A DNA stretch of 64,000 nt, from NCBI RefSeq assembly GCF_000001735.4, contig NC_003075.7:8867001-8931000 (forward strand). The letters run 5' to 3'. Numbering within the stretch: position 1 is the stretch's first letter; each line of letters begins with the position of its first letter. Below, piece after piece: positions 12,420 to 23,913 of this stretch. Origin of the DNA: Arabidopsis thaliana (Eukaryota; Streptophyta; Magnoliopsida; Brassicales; Brassicaceae). The notes below the pieces were generated by a model. That model was not told the DNA's origin, did no database searches, and saw only the letters and a list, made by a program, of their open reading frames with translations. The position numbers and the translations under genes are program-made.

Positions 12420-15400
12420 ATAATATTAAACAAAGACAGAAACAGAGCAAACCCCACTAACTAAACATTGAACAACGCAATTTTGTGACGTTAGTGATGA
12501 CGAAAAATCTATATGGATTCAGTGGATACGAGCACACGACCATTTGGCCTACCATACTTTTTTTGTTTTTTTTGAAGAAATCGATGCATGATATACACAA
12601 GTTTATCAGATGTGTATATAAGTGATAGTGATATTTAACGAATATATGTGTAAGTGATAAATAACGAACGAGAACATTCAACTATAAAGCCTTTTATCAG
12701 TAAAAAGAAAAGAAAAAGAACTTTCAACGTACGTGAAAAAGTAGAATTGTTTGACATTAATTTGAACGCATTAATGCAAAAGATAAAGACCGAATTGACT
12801 GAGACAGTCTTAAAAGCGGCGTTCATCGTGTTATTCATTCACCAAAGTCTACTGGTTTATATTTGTCTAGTCAAATCCAAAGTCTTAGAAAAATATGCTG
12901 AATTGTAGCTAGCTTGTAGGGATTGCACCATGTCAAACAACTTTCTTTGCTATATATGTTTTATCAAAAAAACTATCACTTATGTATATTTTGGGTTTGA
13001 AATTGAGCTATATCGATAATATCAGTACAAACTCTACCTAGTATAAAGATAAGATACGAATGGTATAGAGCCGTGCTTACTCTGTAATGAAAAGGGCAAA
13101 TGCCCTAAGCCACATCTTATAGCCTAATTTTAGGATGCCACATTTTTAAGAAAATGTTAGTGTTGTTGGCAAAATTACCTCACTAACAGTCATTTTTCCA
13201 AAGATATCCAGCTACAATTCCACTAAAACTTTATTCATTTTTTTTTTTAATCACATGGGCTTTTGACATAAATCGGAAATATTTTTGTGTATATTTATGT
13301 TTCTATGGTAGTATTTTACTTATTCTCTACTAATGTTTGAAAAGTATTTAGTAATTTCTAGTTGTCCAATGGAAGTTTTAAAAAACAACAATAAAATAAT
13401 AATCAAAATTAAATATTTTATACATATGAGTTTTTAGTTAATTTAAAAAGAGGCTATGTTTGTTAAATTTTTGCCGTAGGCCTCTTAATCATTGGCACGA
13501 CACTAAGTTATTAGATTAATGATTAAAGGTGAAGTTTTTATGTTTTATAATATTCAAGAAGTTTGACTTCAATATTTACTCATGGAGAATTAATTTGATT
13601 TCATATGGATGAAGTAATTGATATCTCAATTAAAAAAAAATAATATCTTTTGATAGTGACGACATGTCATGCAAAAAGATTAAAGAATTATCCCAAAACT
13701 TGAAAGATAAACTTTCGATTTTTGTCCAAACAAGATCGGATAAAAAAAATTCTTAAAAAAGAAAGATATCGACTATGACAAGAAAACCTGATCGTCACGT
13801 ATCTAGCCATTTTGTGCATCATCAGATCCATTATGTAATTAATCAATAAGAGGACTGCACAGTCGGCCCTAAAAAAATGTTATGAGTTAAACATTTCAAA
13901 ACATGCTTGCAAATAAACTGTGATAGCAACATTTTATTAATTAGTTCGATAAAACAAGTGAATTTGGGTTCATATATAATTATGGTTCCATTATTTCCTT
14001 TTTAATCTCATTCTAACACAAATATACAGATATGTTTACACAAAGTTAGAACACAATAAGATTTTCTGTCTTAGACAGAAAGCTTGATAACAAATTATAA
14101 GAAACTAAAGACATTCATGTTATAAGAGTCTTGTGAGTTCTAGACAAAAAGGTTCAAGGTTTACAAAATAAAAAGTAGAACCTTTGAGAAAGACAGTAAT
14201 TTCTCACGTTTTTTCGGAAAGTTCAGTCATCACTATCAACACACACATGAGTATACATGATATCTTTACAAAATAATTAGTTTCTTTATCTTGAACTTTG
14301 ATGTAAATTGCAAATGATTCGAGATAAAATGAATTCTTGCCTAATTATCTTCGTGAGTTTAGAGAAATTTGTGATCAATTGAGCTCCATAGGTCCTACAG
14401 GCCCGACTTAACACATGTGTTAGGAGTGCTAGACGATATGGTCCAAAAAAAAATCTTTATTTAATTCATACAAAAAGTTCTACTTTTTTGAAAAACAAAT
14501 AGCTACTAATTATGATTATATGTTTCTCATTTTTACATCCCTCGTTGTATAGCAGAAGCACAACATGCTGATTATTCTGGTACAAGTTAATAAAGCAAAG
14601 TTGTGTTGAAAAAAAAAAAAAAAACTACTTATATTTAAAAAATTAAAAATATTCTTAGTTATCTAAAAAAACAGAACCACTAATCAAGAAATATACCTTA
14701 AAATTCTAAATTTGGTTTAAAAAATAAATATGGAAATATCCAAGTTTCTTAAAAGTAACATTTCTATAATTAGAAACCACACTTCTTTAATAATAATCAT
14801 AGGCCAATATTTTTTTTCCAATAACCCTTAATTTTTTTGGGTCCGCTCTAGCACCGGGTCTTGCCAATATTTGAGCCGAACCTCTTTCCAGAACACAACT
14901 TCTACTCGTAATTTTCATTATTCTTTCCATTGTGAAGATACAAATTTGTTGTGTTGGAAGATGTCAATGTGAACGGATATAATGGTAGGTTAATGAGAAT
15001 GTTTTTTTATGGTAGTGTTCTAGAATCAGTAGAGAAGTCATATGAAGTAGATGATGATATACATGGTGAGATGAAGGGAAAACAGTTACCTTTTGGAATA
15101 GGGTTGAACCTCTCCAAAAAGTGAAGTTGATCACTGATAATACAAGGAAATGATAAAGAGGTGACATTCGAGTGATCAATGAACCTGTTTCCTCCTAAAT
15201 GTTGTTAGTAACATGTTTGATTGTATGTTGTTAGAATGGTTTATCAGAGTGCATTCGCACAACTATCCAATCTCTCGAGATCTTCTCTATTCGTTTTGAT
15301 ATTTTGAACTTTTTGAAAACCTCTCAATCTATTGATAAGACAACTTTTTTATGAAAAAATCAAGTTTGAGAACTAGGTTTTGTGTTTATTGATCTAGTTT

Positions 15401-17140
15401 ACTTAGTCATATTCACTAAGTCGTCAATATGGTATGCTTTCAACAATAACATAGTAATTTGAATGCCTCGTACATTTTAGGCGATTTTCTATTACAATGT
15501 TTTGGTAGAGAATACGTATTTGTATATTTATGATGTATACGTGCATATACATTAATTGTTTTGTCGGTTTATTATGATCAAACAATAGTTTGTCTGTCAG
15601 AAGATTCAAGAAATATCTTTGAATCTGAGAGTTTCCAAAAAACGTTATGATGAAAATTTGGCATATACGTATTTCTGACAAGCTGATAATATTGTCATCT
15701 TGCATTTCAAGCAGTTTCGACAAAATTTTATCCAACTGTTATATTCAAACTAATTGAAAATCGAAAAACCACCATTAAAAATTAGTTAAAAATAACATAT
15801 CATTTTGAAAATGCAATATTTAAAAATTTAACATATCAATTTAACATGCTTGTTTTCTTAATAAGTTTTGATATATTATAAAATGAACCGCGTGATTACA
15901 ATTTTTCTTTTTGTGATGGAACTGTCGTTAGTTAAACACTTAAACTTAAACTTTCATGTAAGTTTTGTTTATTCATATTTGACTCAATTGAAACCCAATA
16001 ATCAAGAATGTCAAATATTATATGTTTTGTCGGATTTGTAACGTGATTCTCGCTCATTTAATAATGTGATAATATCATAAAATTTAATCTATGTAGTTGT
16101 TTAATATGATATTAAACTTTATTAATGTAATAAGATCGATAATACTAAGTTACTAACCCAAATCATACACTTACGAGTTACGACACTACCGCACTATCTT
16201 GGTTATATTAAATACTCCTTTTGTTTCTAATAGTTTGATGTTTATATCAACATTATTATTTACTTTCATTTGTTACCGATAGAAAGAGGAGAAAATTGTT
16301 GACAAAAACAAAGAAAAAAGTAAAATTAATATTATTAAATTAATAAAAATAACAAACTGTAAAAGCTATTTTTAAAAATTTTTCTTGTAAAACATCTAAA
16401 AATTATTCTTGTAGAAACAGAGGAATATCATTGAAGATAATAGTGTGAAATTATATATATATATAGAAATATATAAAGTAGGATTTTTTTCTGTATACAA
16501 ATATACGTTTCCAATTTTATCAAAAACTGTAAAGATTTTTTTCTTTGTCAGTACCTGCTAAACTTGTTAATTTTTTTATTAAAAAAAAATCAAATTACAA
16601 TTCTTCTATAATCATTTTAAATTCCATTTCTTTATACCACAAAAGATTATATTGCCTTTATCGTCTTTGGTATGTATGCGTGAATATATTTATTTATTTT
16701 CTTTTCTTTCATTTTCTTTTTAAAGAACTTTATAAATGAAATAAGGAACAAACAATATACACATGTACTAACGTATATAAATAATATCATCAATATCTAT
16801 CCAAAACTTGGATTTCATGGTTGACGTGGCCCAACCAAAATCTCAAGTTCTCTGCGGATGACGAACCATCTCACCATCTCTTTTTTTCTCTCTCTTTTTT
16901 TTTTTTAATATCATCAGCACGGTTACATAAAATTCGTGATCCATGAAGTTGGCTTTCTTGTCGTTTTACTTCATCACCCCATTTTTTTAAAGTCTCCATC
17001 TTTATACTTCTTCAACTCTCCACCACCACCATTGTCACCACCACATTTAAACACACACTTTCACTTGTAGTGGGATTCGAAAGTGCGTTTTATTCATTTG
17101 TTTTACTGTTTTTGATAACCTCAAAATTTGCCTAAATTTT
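12420..17140. other. 4.7-kb AT-rich intergenic region
   Basis: Spacer between the glucosyltransferase and DXS genes. All open frames are short and unlike known families. Patches look like old transposon ends: GAGCCGTGCTTAC at about 13066 with a roughly inverted partner at about 13490, GTCGGCCCTAAAAA at about 13863, and a palindrome around TAACACATGTGTTA at about 14409. CT-rich and CCA-repeat sequence at 16870-17045 is close to the DXS promoter. Confidence 0.4.
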
Positions 17141-17146
17141 ATTCTC

Positions 17147-17153
17147 TATAAAT
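17147..17153 (+). promoter_or_regulatory. TATA box of DXS
   Basis: TATAAAT lies 71 nt upstream of the DXS start codon, in a CT-rich context. Confidence 0.6.
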
Positions 17154-17217
17154 CCTTATATGTTTTACTTACATTCCTAAAGTTTTCAACTTTCTTGAGC
17201 TTCAAAAAGTACCTCCA

Positions 17218-20200
17218 ATGGCTTCTTCTGCATTTGCTTTTCCTTCTTACATAATAACCAAAGGAGGACTTTCAACTGATTCTTGTAAATCAACTTCTTT
17301 GTCTTCTTCTAGATCTTTGGTTACAGATCTTCCATCACCATGTCTGAAACCCAACAACAATTCCCATGTAAGTTCACTTCTCTCTTCTCTGCTTCATCAT
17401 GGAACTTGATTTAAGAACTATGAGATTTTGTAGCTTGCCCATTTGCTGAAATCTTGAATTAAATAATGGGTTTACTTTGTTTTTGACAAAAGTCAAACAA
17501 ATTTGACTCCTTTTCTTAGTTACTTTATTGGAAATCTGTGGAAAATATAGTGAAATTAGACCAATAATATTGCTTCTTTGGTTCTGATTTCTGGGAACTG
17601 ATTAGAGAAAATGACAGCTTTTGCGATTTGGGTTTTGTGTTGTGGTACAGTCAAACAGAAGAGCAAAAGTGTGTGCTTCACTTGCAGAGAAGGGTGAATA
17701 TTATTCAAACAGACCACCAACTCCATTACTTGACACTATTAACTACCCAATCCACATGAAAAATCTTTCTGTCAAGGTAAAGATTCTAGCTTTGATGCAT
17801 TTGTTTTAGCTTTCTTACAAATTGATGGATTGGTGGCATTTGGTAACAACTTATTGCAGGAACTGAAACAACTTTCTGATGAGCTGAGATCAGACGTGAT
17901 CTTTAATGTGTCGAAAACCGGTGGACATTTGGGGTCAAGTCTTGGTGTTGTGGAGCTTACTGTGGCTCTTCATTACATTTTCAATACTCCACAAGACAAG
18001 ATTCTTTGGGATGTTGGTCATCAGTCTTATCCTCATAAGATTCTTACTGGGAGAAGAGGAAAGATGCCTACAATGAGGCAAACCAATGGTCTCTCTGGTT
18101 TCACCAAACGAGGAGAGAGTGAACATGATTGCTTTGGTACTGGACACAGCTCAACCACAATATCTGCTGGTTTAGGTAATACAATCAATCATTCCTTTGG
18201 TGTGTTTGCCTTGTGTTGTTGTGTTTAGACAGTAAACTGTAATAAGAAAACAGAACTGAATCAGATATATGAGTTTTACAGGAATGGCGGTAGGAAGGGA
18301 TTTGAAGGGGAAGAACAACAATGTGGTTGCTGTGATTGGTGATGGTGCGATGACGGCAGGACAGGCTTATGAAGCCATGAACAACGCCGGATATCTAGAC
18401 TCTGATATGATTGTGATTCTTAATGACAACAAGCAAGTCTCATTACCTACAGCTACTTTGGATGGACCAAGTCCACCTGTTGGTGCATTGAGCAGTGCTC
18501 TTAGTCGGTTACAGTCTAACCCGGCTCTCAGAGAGTTGAGAGAAGTCGCAAAGGCAAGTTTATTGCATTTCTTTTCTAGAATGGTAAAGAATACTGGTCT
18601 TTATGGACTTGATGAGAATTTTGGCTTTTCTTGCGTATAGGGTATGACAAAGCAAATAGGCGGACCAATGCATCAGTTGGCGGCTAAGGTAGATGAGTAT
18701 GCTCGAGGAATGATAAGCGGGACTGGATCGTCACTGTTTGAAGAACTCGGTCTTTACTATATTGGTCCAGTTGATGGGCACAACATAGATGATTTGGTAG
18801 CCATTCTTAAAGAAGTTAAGAGTACCAGAACCACAGGACCTGTACTTATTCATGTGGTGACGGAGAAAGGTCGTGGTTATCCTTACGCGGAGAGAGCTGA
18901 TGACAAATACCATGGTAAAACAAGTTAGATAGATAACGTTTTCTCTAGTTCCTAAGCAGTGGGATATATATATTGATTATTTTTCTTTCAGGTGTTGTGA
19001 AATTTGATCCAGCAACGGGTAGACAGTTCAAAACTACTAATAAGACTCAATCTTACACAACTTACTTTGCGGAGGCATTAGTCGCAGAAGCAGAGGTAGA
19101 CAAAGATGTGGTTGCGATTCATGCAGCCATGGGAGGTGGAACCGGGTTAAATCTCTTTCAACGTCGCTTCCCAACAAGATGTTTCGATGTAGGAATAGCG
19201 GAACAACACGCAGTTACTTTTGCTGCGGGTTTAGCCTGTGAAGGCCTTAAACCCTTCTGTGCAATCTATTCGTCTTTCATGCAGCGTGCTTATGACCAGG
19301 CAAGTTCAACATCTTAATCATTTTACTTTGTAATAAAACATTTTAAGAAACTAATAGAGTATATGGTGGCCTTCTCTGTAGGTTGTCCATGATGTTGATT
19401 TGCAAAAATTACCGGTGAGATTTGCAATGGATAGAGCTGGACTCGTTGGAGCTGATGGTCCGACACATTGTGGAGCTTTCGATGTGACATTTATGGCTTG
19501 TCTTCCTAACATGATAGTGATGGCTCCATCAGATGAAGCAGATCTCTTTAACATGGTTGCAACTGCTGTTGCGATTGATGATCGTCCTTCTTGTTTCCGT
19601 TACCCTAGAGGTAACGGTATTGGAGTTGCATTACCTCCCGGAAACAAAGGTGTTCCAATTGAGGTATAACTTTGGTCCTCTCAAATATGTCTCTCTTCCT
19701 TCATCATTTTGAGATAGAAAATCTCTTTGGGTGTATTTCAGATTGGGAAAGGTAGAATTTTAAAGGAAGGAGAGAGAGTTGCGTTGTTGGGTTATGGCTC
19801 AGCAGTTCAGAGCTGTTTAGGAGCGGCTGTAATGCTCGAAGAACGCGGATTAAACGTAACTGTAGCGGATGCACGGTTTTGCAAGCCATTGGACCGTGCT
19901 CTCATTCGCAGCTTAGCTAAGTCGCACGAGGTTCTGATCACGGTTGAAGAAGGTTCCATTGGAGGTTTTGGCTCGCACGTTGTTCAGTTTCTTGCTCTCG
20001 ATGGTCTTCTTGATGGCAAACTCAAGGTTACTTATTACTTCCAGAAACTCTCTAATATTTTTCTGTCTTTTCAAAAAATACTGTTTCTAATTTGCAACTG
20101 TTTGAATATACAGTGGAGACCAATGGTACTGCCTGATCGATACATTGATCACGGTGCACCAGCTGATCAACTAGCTGAAGCTGGACTCATGCCATCTCAC

Positions 20201-20254
20201 ATCGCAGCAACCGCACTTAACTTAATCGGTGCACCAAGGGAAGCTCTGTTTTGA
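17218..20254 (+). CDS. DXS (CLA1): 1-deoxy-D-xylulose-5-phosphate synthase
   Basis: Condenses pyruvate and glyceraldehyde 3-phosphate to 1-deoxy-D-xylulose 5-phosphate, the first and flux-controlling step of the plastid MEP pathway to carotenoids, chlorophyll side chains and hormones. Exons 17218-17367, 17651-17776, 17860-18175, 18282-18553, 18641-18914, 18992-19299, 19382-19663, 19742-20026 and 20114-20254 give 717 residues, the known length of Arabidopsis CLA1. The first about 58 residues are Ser/Thr-rich and transit-peptide-like. The thiamine diphosphate and Mg site is GDG at 217-219 to NDN at 245-247; His115 is in GGHLG. Glu450 in GIAEQH fits the cofactor-activating glutamate, and DRAG at 499-502 starts the transketolase motif. 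The introns 18554-18640 and 19300-19381 start with GC, not GT. Confidence 0.98.
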
Positions 20255-21440
20255 GAGTAAGAATCTGTTGGCTAAAACATATGTATACAAACACTCTAAA
20301 TGCAACCCAAGGTTTCTTCTAAGTACTGATCAGAATTCCCGCCGAGAAGTCCTTTGGCAACAGCTATATATATTTACTAAGATTGTGAAGAGAAAGGCAA
20401 AGGCAAAGGTTGTGCAAAGATTAGTATTATGATAAAACTGGTATTTGTTTTGTAATTTTGTTTAGGATTGTGATGGAGATCGTGTTGTACAATAATCTAA
20501 CATCTTGTAAAAATCAATTACATCTCTTTGTGTATCTTTCATAGCTTTGTGTGACATATTTTGGTACGAGCAGTGTTTTTAAACCTGGACCTATATATAT
20601 GGCCTCATTGACTGACGATCGAACGTACCAATGCAGTGACCCGAACCACTTTCCGGTTTACATTCCAATCCGGTTTTACAAGATTGGATACAAGTATTTT
20701 TTTTTTCAAAATATCCCCAAAGAGCCTAAAGGCATTGAAAGACTCTATCTACAGAAGAGAGTTCTCTTGTTAAGAAAATATTAGACAATAATAGAGTATC
20801 TTCATTATGTTCTTATAATCTTATCTAATAATTACTCTCACTAAATAAGATGATTATGATTATAGTTTGCTTTCATAAAGATGAATGTATTCAGTTTTAC
20901 TTATTAAGTATACTTTACTTGGGAATTTATCTATACCTAATAAATATAAAATAGTGTAATCATAATTAAATTGAATAAAAAAATGAAAAGAAAAGATATA
21001 GTATCTTAATTATGTTTATATCTAATATACTTCCTCTTTCACTAAAAAGATGATTTTAGGATTTATTTTTTTTGGTTCATAAAGATGAATGTAATCAATT
21101 TTATATATAAATTTATCTTCACCAATTAAATATACTATAATGTAAATCTTAAATAAATTGATCAATTTAATCTATAGATTAAAGTTAGAATGGATGAGAA
21201 AATTAGTTTATTAAAAATATGTGAATAGTTTAAAACACACAACTAAAAAACAAAGTGAACACATAATAATTTTGCAAACTACAAAATGGGGAGAAATGTG
21301 AAGATATTAGTTCATGCAATCCTTTTTTTTTTTTTTTTTTTCTTTCTAGAATCTCTCCACCTCCAAAGAAATGATTTGAATTTAAAATGATATGAAACTT
21401 AATGCTAAAAACCTGTAAAACGATCACCATTTAACAAACT
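20255..21440. other. DXS 3' region and AT-rich spacer with a decayed direct repeat
   Basis: The DXS 3' untranslated region probably ends near 20550. Sequence at 20600-20700 has CCGGTTT blocks typical of old repeats. From about 20790 to 20990 and again from about 20998 to 21170 the same order of words recurs (TAGTATCTT..ATTATGTT, then AAGATGATT, then CATAAAGATGAATGTA), an imperfect tandem copy of about 190 bp. No gene seen. Confidence 0.4.
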
Positions 21441-21445
21441 ACACT

Positions 21446-21999
21446 TTACGAAATAGTACATCTGTTGGCATTTTCATCATTCAACATCATAATTTTCGCC
21501 ATTTCAGTTTCTTCTTGTTTCTTCCGAATTAATTCATCTTTCTCTTCATTTTTCCCATCATGAATCTCCAATTCTTTAATAACTTTCATGATTTTTTTCA
21601 ACAACTTCTCCTTATTAAAACTTCCAGAGACCTTAATCTTTTGGTTCTCTTTATCCGGCACACATAATGTAACTCCTAATAATCATACAAAACAAATTAC
21701 AACATGCATGCACATATATATATATATATATATATATCCCTTCATATTACTATCAATTATATACATTTAAACTATGATTATAGATATTATTCTACCTTTG
21801 AATTTGGATATAGTATGAGTCATAGCTCTCTCGCATATGCTACACTCCGGCATCTTGAATTCGACATGCGAAAAACTAGATCACATATAGAAGAAAAGCT
21901 AGTGAGTTACTAAGAGAATTTCATTAACATGTGTAAAAATATATATTACACTTACTCCTTAGGAGTATCTGGTTGGTTAAGCGAAATGGAACAACCCAT
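21446..21999 (-). CDS. Small heavy-metal-associated isoprenylated protein-like gene (HIPP-like)
   Basis: I assemble this from three exons, 21956-21999, 21796-21875 and 21446-21675, with GT-AG introns of 80 and 120 nt and consistent phases, giving 117 residues. Exons 2 and 3 hold one HMA-type fold: VEFKMPECSICERAM with the metal-binding CxxC pair, then KFKGVTL, then KIKVSGSFNKEKLLKKIMK. A Lys/Glu-rich linker follows. The C-terminus NANRCTIS ends in a CaaX box, as in plant HIPP proteins, whose prenylation places them on membranes. The N-terminus MGCSIS also fits an N-myristoylation and palmitoylation signal. The family call rests on exons 2 and 3; exon 1 is less certain. The gene could be a weakly expressed or decaying member. 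I do not know a symbol for it. Confidence 0.65.
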
Positions 22000-23430
22000 C
22001 TTTTAAAATTTGAGCTATCAAAGAAATAAAATAAGATGGACCAATTTATGAACAGCCTATAACACTTTATATACTCATACATTCAAACAAATTACTCATA
22101 CATAGAAAACTTATAATATATTTTTAACATATACACAAGACAGACAATATTTTTTTGAAACAGTGAAAAAAAGAAATACATAATAGATTATACAATTATT
22201 GATTTATACCATATATGATTTGTATAGGTTTATATTTTATAAGCCTTGTATACACATTTTGTTGTGCATAAGGAAACTTATCTTATTAATATTCAATAAC
22301 ATCTGATTTTGTAATTATTTTATAACCATTGTTTTCTTAATAAATTAAATTTGAATATATCTTTGCAATTATACCTCAAATATTCCTAATTCAATTTTGA
22401 ATTTTACAAATAAAAAAAAATCTTATGTTTAAATTTCTCAGGCTTTCTAATTTGTATTTCTTTAACTTGGGAATATAATTAAATTCAAAGGTTATGCCAA
22501 AGACATTAGAGCACCTCTATTGATGCTAAATAGGGTGTCTTTCTTAATTTTATAATAGTAGATTAAAGACACTCATCGAAAAAGAGAAACAAAAATGTCG
22601 CTAGCAAGACACTTAAGACCTCTATTGAAGGCATTCTTAAAATAAAATGTCATATTTTTATTGGTTTTAATTTTTTTAAGTTTAATATTTAATAAATAAA
22701 ATTAATTAAAGATATCTTTGACGAGGTTTTGTGATGAGAATGATTTTTTGAAATTTCACCGGGAAAATAATAGTCATTTACAAGTACATACGCTATTTGT
22801 TAGTCCGTAAAGCTTGCGTTTGAAAAGCATGGTTACTTTCATTATTTTATTAAAATTGTGTTCAAATGGTTATATTTGATTTGTTTATGTATTGTATAAA
22901 CTCGTTATGATCTCATATATTCATTTGCTGTTAAAAAATGAATTTACATGATTACTTGACTCATCTAACTAGTTTAGATCTAGATTGAACCATTTAACCC
23001 CATATCATTATAGTAAGTGAAGTGATAGTTCGTATATTTCTCGGCACACAAAAAGTTCATGTATGTTTACGAAAACCAAGAGGTTGTTAGTATATTTTTT
23101 TTTATGGAATTTCTCTAAGATCTTAATATTCTTTGTTAGTTTCTTTAACAAAAAAATATATATTCTTTGTTAGTGTGAGTCTATAAGTATTAAGTAGTCT
23201 TGGAATAACTCTTTTGTAAAGCTCTTCATATATGTTTTGTAAAGAAATATTTCTATGCTTTTAAGCACTCTTCAAGGTATAGAACTAGAAGTTTTGACAG
23301 TTTTATAAAAAGTCAATGGCTTAATAAGTTAATATTGACAGTATTATCAAAAGTCAATGCTATATGTAATTAGCTTATTTGTTAGTTCTAAACGCGTTAT
23401 GTCATAATTTATTATTAAAAAGTGATCAAC
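22000..23430. other. AT-rich intergenic region with a possible MITE
   Basis: No gene recognised. Sequence at about 22508-22640 has two copies of a word like CACCTCTATTGATG / GACCTCTATTGAAG, a style common in small non-autonomous transposons. Boundaries cannot be set. Confidence 0.3.
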
Positions 23431-23432
23431 GT

Positions 23433-23500
23433 TGGGCATTTGGTCTAGTGATCAAAATTTTGCAGATGCTGCAATTAACAAGTCTCAATAACTGAGTTTT
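23433..23500 (+). repeat. tRNA-derived SINE-like fragment
   Basis: TTGGGCATTTGGTCTAGTGAT resembles the 5' head of tRNA-derived plant SINEs, with a box-A-like TGGTCTAGTGAT. The box B and tail are not clear, so this is a weak call. Confidence 0.3.
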
Positions 23501-23524
23501 CTAAGTGATTATCTTTCTCTCAGG

Positions 23525-23686
23525 CATATCATCGAACAACTTACAGGCATCCACCAAAGTCTACCAAAGAAGAGCTTTTTCTTGGTTATCCTCTGGAGAA
23601 GATGAGTTCTTATGAGATTGGGCATATAAATCTGATCTGGGCACAAGCCGTCTTCGAAGTTCATGGCCTACAGAGAAAGAAGAAAT
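23525..23686 (+). other. Coding-like fragment of unknown origin
   Basis: An open frame of about 53 codons runs from behind a splice-acceptor-like CTCTCAG (23518-23524) to TAA at 23684-23686. Its translation is rich in Tyr, Lys and Glu and does not look like random AT-rich sequence (for example EELFLGYPLEKMSSYEI). I do not recognise the family. It may be a gene fragment carried by a repeat. A TCA/GCA trinucleotide repeat follows at about 23790-23823. Confidence 0.3.
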
Positions 23687-23913
23687 AACCAAAAATTGAC
23701 GTTTTTGTCTGTTCGGTTAATTTTGTCTCTTTTTGTTGTTTGAGTCAACATCAACAAGGTATATTTTTTATGTGGTGAGTCATTGTCATTGTCATCATCA
23801 TCATCATCAGCAGCAGCAGCAGCTCCTTCACATTGTAAATAGTCATACGGTAACGTGTTCTCTCTAGAAACCAAAGACATCAAAGGAAAATTTAGAATTG
23901 ATAAAAAAAAAAT

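Noticed and set aside
21704..21740. (TA)n tract and the plus-strand frames through it
   Set aside because: Simple repeat inside the second intron of the HIPP-like gene; the frames are not coding.
23790..23823. Minus-strand frame with Asp and Ala runs
   Set aside because: It is a trinucleotide microsatellite read in one frame, without further gene features.
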